DNA of 7,826 nt from Lachnospiraceae bacterium. Lineage in GTDB: Bacteria > Bacillota > Clostridia > Lachnospirales > Lachnospiraceae. Shown in pieces: positions 1-6,280 of the stretch. Positions within the stretch are counted from its first letter, which is position 1; each line of letters opens with the position of its first letter. The notes under the pieces were generated by a model. The model was not told the origin of the DNA and searched no databases. It saw only the letters and a list, made by a program, of their open reading frames with translations. The position numbers and the translations under genes are program-made. The stretch covers positions 1 to 7,826 of the forward strand of contig WQST01000115.1 in the NCBI GenBank assembly GCA_009787745.1. Reading direction: 5' to 3'.

Positions 1-3000
1 AGAAGTACGCCGTTACCTGCTTGGTAAGTATATTCAGTTAGTGTATCGTTTTCGACTTTTATAGATGTTCGGTTGCCAAAAGCATCATAAGTAAAATTGT
101 AGTTAAAATTATTATGTCCGATTGAATTTAATAAGTTCAAGCTGTTGTAGCTAAAGGTAGTAGGTGGTAAGATAGGTACAATCATGCTTGAAGTGGCGTG
201 AGTATTTAAGAAACCAACAAAATTCCCCATAATATTATGTGATACCGCTGTTTGTTGTCCGCGACTATTGTAGGAATAATCCGTAGTTATACTATTAGGG
301 TTGATACTTCTTTCTAATAAACCATTTGTTTCATTGTAATTATACTTATTCATATTTCCTACAATATTACTCTCACTTAACATAAAGCGTCCGTCCGCGC
401 TATAAGTTCTTTCGTCAAAATAGCGAAGAGCGGCAGCTCCGGTTTGCTTTGTTAAGTTATTGCCATATCGATCATAAGTATATCTTTCTTCAGGACCGAC
501 AGTATAAGTCGTTAATGTCAGATCATTTGTATTTGCATCATAAGTATGCGTCGCAACGTTACCACTGGTATTAGTATGTGTTCTGACTAAATCTCTTGTT
601 CGAGTAGTCTTTTCCTCGGTAGCGGCGGCGGTGCGGTTTATTAACTTACCGGCAGTATCGTAGCTGCTAAATACCGCATCTTGTCTTAGCAATTGGATGT
701 TATCAATCTCTAATTTTCCGACATTATTGCTATGTCTAAACTGTAAATATGCGCCATCCCAATTAGCTAACTTAGGTAAAGCCATACAGAAATAAACCCA
801 TTCATCTTGAATAGAAGTACGGAAGGTTTGTAATGTAGAATTGGCGACAACAGTATCGTATGCGGGGCGAACTACTTCCACCCTTAGGAGGCGGTTGCCG
901 GTTATCGGAGCCACATCTGAGAGTTTAAACCAACCGCTTAGCACATAGCTTGCTTGGTTGCTTAGCTGTAAGTCTTGTCTTAGTGTTTTGCCTTTATTAA
1001 ATTCTCCTTTAATTTCAAAGCTTTGCTTACCGTCTATTCCGCCATTAATAATATCTGCACTTCCGGCAGTACCACCATTATTGAAAGTCCAATAGCCGGG
1101 TTTTGCCGTTCCTATGGCGAATTGCTCGAAACTAGCGTCCTCAATAATATTATAGGGGTTGGCAATTAACCCTTCCTCCAGTTGTAAAGCATCGAAAAAA
1201 GCGGTGGTAGTTTTATTAGCGGCGGTAGTATGGGCGGTTTCAACACCAACTTCAATACTGGTTTCTTTAGAAACGCGGAAAGTTATATTAACCCGAACCC
1301 AGCCGGCATTTAGAGCGGAAGCAGAACCTGTCACGGCTCTTGAGATAATATCACTGCTATTTTCACTGACCGATAAGGTTTGAATACTGCCATCGGTATT
1401 GGTAATTATGGCATTACCGCTTTCATTTGATAAGATGATTTGCGCACCTGCCGCCGGTTTTAGGGTAAGATAAGCATCTCCCTGAAAACTTTCGGTTTTA
1501 ATGTAACCTGAGTAGGTATAGTCGACATTCGGTTTTAAGTTTGTGACAGTTTGTCGAAAACCTATCCGACCGTTGTGTCCGCTTCGGGATTGGAGTCTTA
1601 ATGTTCGCTTACCGATGAATGGTCTTGTTGTCACAGTATCCATGGTATGATTAGCGGCTGTAGTACAGGTACTGTAGGAAGTCCAATGCTCTAAGCCATT
1701 GGTTCCGCGTTCAAAGCTATGATTCTTGAGTAAATTAATTGTATGAGCACTACCCTGTGCGCTTTCTGTCAACTTATTCGCATTTTGCCCGCCATTAGGA
1801 GTATATGAATACATTGAACCGCCCAGTAGTTTTCCGGCACTTTCTGAACGGATTGACAATGTTTTACCGTCAAAATCAAAGTTATAGGTATTAAAAACAT
1901 CATCAGCGTTGCCAAGGATATTATCTTTACCGGAAAAGCGGTAGGTAGTGCTTTCGCCGTAACGATAGTTGATGCTTACGGATTGACCTTTGACAGAACC
2001 GGCATATTCATCTACTCGGCTCACCTTTCCAAGGTCTCTGTAGCTATTGTTATGATAGCTATAGCTTATGCTGTACCCTGTCTCGTTTTTAGCGGACGCT
2101 AAGCGTCCATCAATATATGTATAGAGCGATTCGCAATTACCGCTATTCATTCCCGGAGCCGGGTAGGGGTAGGTTATTGATGTTAAATCTCCGGAACTGT
2201 TATATTTATAATGTAACTTATTAGTAGTCACAGGGGCTTTTATTTCAATGGTCGGGTCGCTTATTGAACTGATTAAACCATTAGAGCCGTATTCGATGAT
2301 TATCTCTTTATTCGCCGCATCGATTATTTTAACGATTCTACGACAAAGTATAGGATCAAGCTCATCTATTTTCTTCTGGACATTTTTAATTCTGGTCATT
2401 GCAGTAGTTAGAGCGGTTTTTCGGGTTGCGATGCTTGAGTTTGGAGCATCACAAAGTGCTTTTATTTGAGTACGAAATGCATTAAATTCCGTATTTAAGC
2501 TTTTGTCAACACGAATAAACGGATCAATTTCTCTATTTTCAAAAAAAATTATCGTTTGAAAAAGATCTTTGGTTATGTATTGATGAATTTCTAAGCCGTA
2601 ATCTCGCCATTCAGCAGTTGTATAACCAATATTTAAATTATCAAGAAGCCACTGAACGGTATCACTGAAATATTTAAAGTTACCATTATCCATAGTTGCG
2701 TTCGAAAGTCCTGTATTGCTATAAACAATTTCTATACGGTTTCTATCTTTAGTAGAAGCATTAGCCGCGTTTTCTCTTTGATTGGCATCAGTTATTAGAC
2801 AGAGGCGGCCTGCTTTGTCGAAATACATTGAGGTAGAGCCGCTTCGGTCAACTATTTTAAAGGGGTAGATAAGTTTAAGGGCGGCATCTTCAACCGGGAC
2901 TACGAAAAGACCGAGTCCGTCTTCATCGGCGGCACCTGAAACAGCTCTGTCTGCGCCGTTTACCCAGTATGTTACTGTAGCTTTCTTAAAATAATGTTTG

Positions 3001-5258
3001 GTTCCATCGCCATCTGTCCAGACATGTGGGTATGTATTAATATCAGCTTCGCCTACGGGGGTGGTAAGGGTCTGTTGATAGTTTAACTGCCAGTTATTTC
3101 CGGCTTTAGTGAAAGGATCAAGATTCTTGATTATGGGGTTTGGTGTGCTGTTATAAACATGTTTTAAATCGGCGGTCATTCGATTTCCAACCGTGCTTAC
3201 ATCGTTATGGATATAGGTTAAGTTACCATTATAGTCGGTGATATAGCCAGTCCCAGCACGACCAACTGATTGAGAGTGAGTGGAAATATATGGCTCAAGA
3301 CCTGTAAAATCACGGTAGGTAATGGTTAGATAGGGAGATGAGCCAAATTGGGGCGTAATGTTCACGAAATTATTTTCATTTGGATTCTGCGCATGAATTT
3401 CAAAATAAGCATATGTATCACCAGTCATAAATAAGCGAGTAATGTCAAAAGTCAAACTTTTTTTGGCATCTGGATCATTAGGCGTAGTGGTGCCAAAATC
3501 AATTAAAGATTCACTGTATAACTCAAGTCTTTTGGCTATATTACAGCTAGTCTGGATACGGAAAATAGCGCTACTAATTTGAATATTTGGGGTGGATAAA
3601 AAATTATAAAATAAATCTACATAAAAAATAACATATGAAGGTGATGGGTCGCTCCTAACACGCCCTACATGTCCCCATGTCTGAATATTTGTTTCCCAAC
3701 TATAATGAGTACACTCAGCATTGCCATGTTGGCAATAATAGCTAACCTCACCAAAAGCAGTATCCGCTTCATTAGCCCGCAATTTCTGCAAAATAGGGTC
3801 TACTACGACCGGAAATGCTCGTTCATCAGCATTAATCCAATTTTCATCGGCATTTATGGTGAAGATATAGTAGTTCTCTGTTTTTAATTTCTCAGCAATA
3901 GCATCATCAAGGTCTTCGACCAGTTGCTCCATAACATTTTCATCCGGGATTGACTCATCCGGACTAATCGTTTCGAAATCATCTTCTAATTCCGAAGGTT
4001 CGAGATTATTATCTGGCAATTCTTCTGTATCATCTTCTGTATCTGTTTCGTCTATATCAGAGTTTTCATCTATATTTTCCGATAAGGATGTCAAAAGCAG
4101 AAATTCTAAAAGTTCCGTTTGTATTAATTCCTCTTCATGCCCGGCGGTTTCCGATTCGATATTTCCTTCATTCTCCGTCTCTTCCATTAAATTTTCCGTT
4201 GGTTCTTCTACAATCTCCGATGGTTCGTTTGGCTCGGCAGTTTCTTCGGATTCCATATCTGACAGTAAAATTTCCATATCGGGAGCAATGCTGTCAATAA
4301 GGTCAGCCGCTTCATTTATAACAGTAAGGTTATAGGAAACTAAAGTACTTTGCTCACCGTTGTTATCATACATAAAGGGAGCGGGAAAGATATACTCTAT
4401 TTTAGCCGGGTCATTTTGATCATAAAGTTCGATTGTATTATCTACCAACCGCGCTTTTAATCCCACTAAAGACAAAGAAAATGTATAATTGTAGGAATCA
4501 GCCCTTTGGTTTAAGATAATATTTTCTTTCACACCATTACTTAGTGTGATGTATTGTAAACTAACACCCGGAAGTACATCTTCGTACAATACTTCTGTTT
4601 CAGATAGGTTAAGTTCGAACCCCGTGATATCATCATCATTTAAAGATACCGCACTCTCAGTTTCCGCAAGGAGCGTAACAGTTGCTTCTACGGTATCTAC
4701 TTGGATTGTCATATCACCGGACATTTCCAATATATAATCTTCCGGTGCAGTGATAAGGCTAAAATTTATTTTATTATCGCCCTCAGTTAATTCGAGTAGA
4801 TTGTTTTGGTCACCTTCTTTTTGAAAAGTAGTTTCAAAACTATTAGCTTTGGTACGATATTCAATAATTTCACCGCTTTCTGTATCCCTTATCGGGATAA
4901 GTTCATTGTTTATTTCTTCCCACTCGCCATCCTCGCCAATGAAATGAATTGGTTGGCTATACGCAGCGAGTACTGTGGTTATGTCACTCATTACGAAACC
5001 TTTTACATATTCACCGCGGACGGAAGTATCTTCACCTATGACGAATGGTTCTTCGTCGGTTTCTTCAATAACAGCGGAGTAATCATATCCGGCATAAGAA
5101 TCAAAAAAATCTTCTTCATCACTTTCTGATTCGATGAAGATATCTGATTCATTAGTAATAGCATCGAAGGAACTTGCAAAAGCTTCCATAATCGGCTGGT
5201 TAATAACAAGACAAATGGTTAATAAAAGCGCAATAAGACGGTAAGCAGAAATTTTCAT
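1..5258 (-). CDS. Secreted RHS/YD-repeat wall-associated protein (WapA-like), C-terminus beyond the window
   Basis: I read the minus frame codon by codon from ATG at 5258 to position 3 and found no stop, so at least 1752 residues are coded and the 3' end is missing. Residues 1-28 form a signal peptide (MKISAYRLIALLL..., likely cut after AFA). Around 80-120 is the N-terminal region of WapA-type proteins (Y..PIHF...GEWEEINNEL). Residues 333-455 are very acidic. FPVVVDP at 482-488 leads into a DNRLRE-like beta module (to about 650), then GLEPY..THSQS.GRAGTGY (653-672), diagnostic for this family. A helical insertion spans about 848-972. YD repeats occupy 1013-1170 and 1527 onward, separated by two jelly-roll-like modules (1175-1360, 1372-1522). 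In this family the YD repeats build a shell around a variable C-terminal domain, often a toxin used in contact-dependent competition; that part is not visible here, so toxin activity is inference. AAAGGA lies 7 nt before the start. Confidence 0.95.
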   Translation of the reverse strand, partial: MKISAYRLIALLLTICLVINQPIMEAFASSFDAITNESDIFIESESDEEDFFDSYAGYDYSAVIEETDEEPFVIGEDTSVRGEYVKGFVMSDITTVLAAYSQPIHFIGEDGEWEEINNELIPIRDTESGEIIEYRTKANSFETTFQKEGDQNNLLELTEGDNKINFSLITAPEDYILEMSGDMTIQVDTVEATVTLLAETESAVSLNDDDITGFELNLSETEVLYEDVLPGVSLQYITLSNGVKENIILNQRADSYNYTFSLSLVGLKARLVDNTIELYDQNDPAKIEYIFPAPFMYDNNGEQSTLVSYNLTVINEAADLIDSIAPDMEILLSDMESEETAEPNEPSEIVEEPTENLMEETENEGNIESETAGHEEELIQTELLEFLLLTSLSENIDENSDIDETDTEDDTEELPDNNLEPSELEDDFETISPDESIPDENVMEQLVEDLDDAIAEKLKTENYYIFTINADENWINADERAFPVVVDPILQKLRANEADTAFGEVSYYCQHGNAECTHYSWETNIQTWGHVGRVRSDPSPSYVIFYVDLFYNFLSTPNIQISSAIFRIQTSCNIAKRLELYSESLIDFGTTTPNDPDAKKSLTFDITRLFMTGDTYAYFEIHAQNPNENNFVNITPQFGSSPYLTITYRDFTGLEPYISTHSQSVGRAGTGYITDYNGNLTYIHNDVSTVGNRMTADLKHVYNSTPNPIIKNLDPFTKAGNNWQLNYQQTLTTPVGEADINTYPHVWTDGDGTKHYFKKATVTYWVNGADRAVSGAADEDGLGLFVVPVEDAALKLIYPFKIVDRSGSTSMYFDKAGRLCLITDANQRENAANASTKDRNRIEIVYSNTGLSNATMDNGNFKYFSDTVQWLLDNLNIGYTTAEWRDYGLEIHQYITKDLFQTIIFFENREIDPFIRVDKSLNTEFNAFRTQIKALCDAPNSSIATRKTALTTAMTRIKNVQKKIDELDPILCRRIVKIIDAANKEIIIEYGSNGLISSISDPTIEIKAPVTTNKLHYKYNSSGDLTSITYPYPAPGMNSGNCESLYTYIDGRLASAKNETGYSISYSYHNNSYRDLGKVSRVDEYAGSVKGQSVSINYRYGESTTYRFSGKDNILGNADDVFNTYNFDFDGKTLSIRSESAGKLLGGSMYSYTPNGGQNANKLTESAQGSAHTINLLKNHSFERGTNGLEHWTSYSTCTTAANHTMDTVTTRPFIGKRTLRLQSRSGHNGRIGFRQTVTNLKPNVDYTYSGYIKTESFQGDAYLTLKPAAGAQIILSNESGNAIITNTDGSIQTLSVSENSSDIISRAVTGSASALNAGWVRVNITFRVSKETSIEVGVETAHTTAANKTTTAFFDALQLEEGLIANPYNIIEDASFEQFAIGTAKPGYWTFNNGGTAGSADIINGGIDGKQSFEIKGEFNKGKTLRQDLQLSNQASYVLSGWFKLSDVAPITGNRLLRVEVVRPAYDTVVANSTLQTFRTSIQDEWVYFCMALPKLANWDGAYLQFRHSNNVGKLEIDNIQLLRQDAVFSSYDTAGKLINRTAAATEEKTTRTRDLVRTHTNTSGNVATHTYDANTNDLTLTTYTVGPEERYTYDRYGNNLTKQTGAAALRYFDERTYSADGRFMLSESNIVGNMNKYNYNETNGLLERSINPNSITTDYSYNSRGQQTAVSHNIMGNFVGFLNTHATSSMIVPILPPTTFSYNSLNLLNSIGHNNFNYNFTYDAFGNRTSIKVENDTLTEYTYQAGNGVL
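3..680 (-). repeat. YD-repeat array 2 of the RHS protein
   Basis: From residue 1527 to the window edge I count about nine degenerate YD-type units, among them SSYDTAGKLINRT, HTYDANTNDLT, YTYDRYGNNLT, DYSYNSRGQQTAV, FTYDAFGNRTSI and EYTYQAGNGVL. Such units form the beta-strand shell of RHS/teneurin proteins. The last visible unit is still an ordinary repeat, so the RHS core has not been reached. Confidence 0.85.
693..1145 (-). other. Second carbohydrate-binding-like module in the RHS protein
   Basis: Residues about 1372-1522 begin with DASFEQ...GYW and end with KLEIDNIQL, the opening and closing strands of beta-sandwich (CBM4/9-like) modules that often sit between YD repeats in clostridial RHS proteins. 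WFKLSD, RVEVVRP and WVYFCM are internal strands typical of the fold. It directly follows the first module (linker ANPYNIIE). Sugar binding is inferred from fold type only. Confidence 0.65.
1179..1736 (-). other. First carbohydrate-binding-like module in the RHS protein
   Basis: Residues about 1175-1360 begin NHSFERG..GLEHW and end with FFDALQLEEG, the paired motifs that bracket jelly-roll modules in clostridial wall-associated proteins. It interrupts the YD-repeat region. Binding to a wall or host glycan would fit the family but cannot be read from the sequence. Confidence 0.65.
1749..2222 (-). repeat. YD-repeat array 1 of the RHS protein
   Basis: Residues about 1013-1170 hold five or six weaker YD-type units (LHYKYNSSGDLTSI, LYTYIDGRLASA, a YSYHNNSY...DLGKV unit, INYRYGESTTYRF, YSYTPNGGQNANKL). 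The array runs between the helical insertion region and the first carbohydrate-binding-like module. Confidence 0.7.
3894..4262 (-). other. Acidic low-complexity linker of the RHS protein
   Basis: Residues about 333-455 are dominated by Glu and Asp with Ser, Thr, Pro and Asn (for example DIDETDTEDDTEELPD). Lys and Arg are absent until the final few residues. A short hydrophobic stretch (LLEFLLLTSL) sits in the middle. It separates the N-terminal region from the FPVVVDP/DNRLRE-like part and probably acts as a flexible extracellular spacer. Confidence 0.8.
4021..4043 (-). repeat. 12-bp tandem duplication in the acidic linker
   Basis: On the plus strand TCTTCTGTATC occurs at 4021-4031 and again at 4033-4043, a 12-bp period that keeps frame and encodes repeated D-T-E-D. 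It suggests that the linker grows by small in-frame slippage or duplication events. Confidence 0.7.
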
Positions 5259-5265
5259 AAAAATT

Positions 5266-5271
5266 TCCTTT
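5266..5271 (-). promoter_or_regulatory. Ribosome binding site of the RHS gene
   Basis: AAAGGA on the minus strand, 7 nt upstream of ATG at 5258. It fixes the start: the next codons give a lysine followed by a hydrophobic core, as expected for a signal peptide. Confidence 0.8.
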
Positions 5272-5282
5272 CTCTTTTTGTG

Positions 5283-5318
5283 ATATACTAAATTTATAAA
5301 ATTCCATATTTAGTATAT
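5283..5318. promoter_or_regulatory. 11-bp inverted repeat over the RHS -10 box, possible operator
   Basis: ATATACTAAAT (5283-5293) and ATTTAGTATAT (5308-5318) are perfect reverse complements separated by 14 nt. The upstream arm contains the predicted -10 and the other arm lies in the leader, so with that start site the transcript would not contain both arms. This favours a DNA operator over an RNA hairpin. Confidence 0.5.
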
Positions 5319-5339
5319 ATAGAAATATTTAATTGTCAT
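5312..5339 (-). promoter_or_regulatory. Probable sigma-A promoter of the RHS gene
   Basis: On the minus strand ATGACA (-35, 5334-5339, five of six matches to TTGACA) is followed after 16 nt by TATACT (-10, 5312-5317, five of six matches to TATAAT). Transcription would begin near 5305, giving a leader of about 47 nt. The surroundings are very AT-rich, so other -10 choices exist. Confidence 0.55.
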
Positions 5340-5344
5340 GATAA

Positions 5345-5376
5345 ATGTAATGAAATGGCATTTTCATGTAATGAAA
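5345..5376. promoter_or_regulatory. Two identical 11-bp direct repeats, 21-bp period, upstream of the RHS promoter
   Basis: ATGTAATGAAA occurs at 5345-5355 and 5366-5376. The 21-bp spacing is two helical turns, placing both copies on one DNA face, and the nearer copy ends 5 bp from the predicted -35. This is the geometry of tandem activator sites. The bases do not match the LytTR consensus as I know it, so no regulator is named. Confidence 0.5.
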
Positions 5377-5469
5377 GCCGTTTAAGATGATTGGGAAATG
5401 AGATATTGGCAGAAAGCAAGTAGTTGTTGCGCGCATTTTGAACTCAAGACACGCCTATGATGTTTTGCT

Positions 5470-6090
5470 TTAAACCGATGAGTTGCTTAAAAGTTCTTCA
5501 AGACGCCTGACGATTCCCGTGCTAAATGAAGAATTTAAGGATTCAGCAGTATCAATTAGTGATGTTATTTTTTCCGACATTCCTAAATTCATATAAATTT
5601 CCGCCAGCAAAAAGTACGTACCGCTGACATCTGTCTTCGTTGAAACCGCAAATTCGAGAACATCCATCGCTTCTTTAACGAATCCGTCTTCATTTAACTT
5701 TACCGCCCATTGCTGTAATGTTCTGGCTAAAACGGTATAAGCCGAATCGAATCGAGATAAAATAGTAATATTAGGAGCGCCGTAGCGAAGCTTGAGTTCC
5801 GTATTGGAGATGCATGACAAATTTACGATCGGTTTTTCGGAAATACTTCTAACGGTCGTATGATAATCGGCGATTGTTTCGTCGTCGGAAAGGACGTCGA
5901 AAGGCAATGTCTCGAAGGGGATTGTGATATAATCAAGGTCGTCAAGCGATTTTCGCCTTGTGCTGTTAGCTTGACTTTCCAAATCCCAAAAGCTTTTTTC
6001 ATTTTGGTATTCAATCTTTCTGTTTTTTTTAAGTCTGTGTGCTAACCAGATGAAAAAAGTAAATGAACTTGCAAAAAGGAAAAAATTCAT
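5470..6090 (-). CDS. Membrane-anchored protein with TPR-like helical C-terminus, function unknown
   Basis: This 206-residue protein starts with a hydrophobic segment (about 2-18) followed by a basic stop-transfer stretch (HRLKKNRK), so it is probably held in the membrane with the bulk in the cytosol. Residues 34-64 (FWDLESQANSTRRKSLDDLDYI..P) resemble a conserved signature I associate with Lachnospiraceae hypothetical proteins. Residues 114-203 are paired amphipathic helices (YTVLARTLQQWAVKL, EAMDVLEFAVS, TYFLLAEIYMNLG), like degenerate tetratricopeptide repeats, hence a likely protein-binding role. The start has a modest CAGG nine nt upstream. It lies 211 bp before the RHS gene in the same direction and 58 bp from the divergent small ORF. 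The RHS gene has its own promoter candidate and I see no clear terminator between the two, so read-through is possible. No enzyme motif is visible. Confidence 0.85.
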   Translation of the reverse strand: MNFFLFASSFTFFIWLAHRLKKNRKIEYQNEKSFWDLESQANSTRRKSLDDLDYITIPFETLPFDVLSDDETIADYHTTVRSISEKPIVNLSCISNTELKLRYGAPNITILSRFDSAYTVLARTLQQWAVKLNEDGFVKEAMDVLEFAVSTKTDVSGTYFLLAEIYMNLGMSEKITSLIDTAESLNSSFSTGIVRRLEELLSNSSV

Positions 6091-6097
6091 ATATAAT
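6069..6097 (+). promoter_or_regulatory. Probable sigma-A promoter of the small-ORF/VanW operon
   Basis: TTGCAA (6069-6074, four of six) and a perfect TATAAT (6092-6097) are separated by exactly 17 nt. Transcription would start near 6104, about 45 nt before the 35-codon gene. The -35 lies inside the first codons of the divergent 206-residue gene and the -10 is beside its start codon, so the two transcripts overlap at their 5' ends. Confidence 0.65.
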
Positions 6098-6115
6098 TAC
6101 CTGTATAAATATTGA

Positions 6116-6132
6116 ACCGCATGGATTGCGGT
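6116..6132 (+). promoter_or_regulatory. Leader hairpin touching the ribosome binding site of the small gene
   Basis: ACCGCA and TGCGGT form a perfect 6-bp stem with the 5-nt loop TGGAT. The stem ends at the base before AAGGAG (6133-6138), the ribosome binding site of the 35-codon gene. It could tune or protect translation initiation; a chance origin cannot be excluded. Confidence 0.4.
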
Positions 6133-6148
6133 AAGGAGTAATGAGTTA

Positions 6149-6256
6149 ATGTTTAATTTCTATAGCAAAAAGTCCCGTAAGGTTATGTCCACAATTATAA
6201 TAATCATTTTAGTTCTGGCTTTAATCATTCCTACTTTAGCATATTTTATCGGTTAA
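6149..6256 (+). CDS. 35-residue single-pass membrane peptide
   Basis: ATG at 6149 opens 35 codons ending TAA at 6254-6256. The peptide has a short polar, basic head (MFNFYSKKSRKVMS) and one long hydrophobic segment (residues about 15-34, starting TIIIIILVLALIIP), the layout of a small membrane protein with its N-terminus inside. AAGGAG (6133-6138) lies 10 nt upstream, a promoter is placed correctly, and the stop is 24 nt before the VanW start, so it is probably the first gene of a two-gene operon. It is below usual gene-calling length. Peptides of this build occur in clostridial genomes, but I cannot name a function. It could also serve as a leader that couples translation to the next gene. 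Confidence 0.7.
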   Translation: MFNFYSKKSRKVMSTIIIIILVLALIIPTLAYFIG

Positions 6257-6264
6257 TTCAATCC

Positions 6265-6272
6265 AAAGGAGG
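6265..6272 (+). promoter_or_regulatory. Ribosome binding site that supports a TTG start for the VanW gene
   Basis: AAAGGAGG is close to a full match to the 16S anti-Shine-Dalgarno sequence and stands 8 nt before TTG at 6281. The next in-frame residues are PKFIRISN and then a hydrophobic core, which forms a complete signal peptide only if TTG is the start. Confidence 0.85.
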
Positions 6273-6280
6273 TTTTAATT

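Noticed and set aside
1159..4737. Several plus-strand frames of 63-74 codons (for example 1159-1383, 2248-2469, 3669-3887, 4088-4300, 4546-4737)
   Set aside because: All are shadows of the continuous minus-strand RHS frame and lack start signals or recognisable products.
4806..5129. 107-codon plus-strand frame within the RHS gene
   Set aside because: It is antisense to the N-terminal part of the RHS protein, has no ribosome binding site, and its product has no family features. The minus frame is open far longer and carries clear domains.
5259..5469. Riboswitch or attenuator in the RHS leader
   Set aside because: The predicted leader is only about 47 nt and has no conserved aptamer pattern. 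The inverted repeat would lie partly upstream of the start site, so it is better read as a DNA operator.
5383..5469. Terminator for the 206-residue gene
   Set aside because: I looked for a stem-loop with a T-tract on the minus strand and found only a short GCGCGC palindrome (5430 region) without a T-tract.
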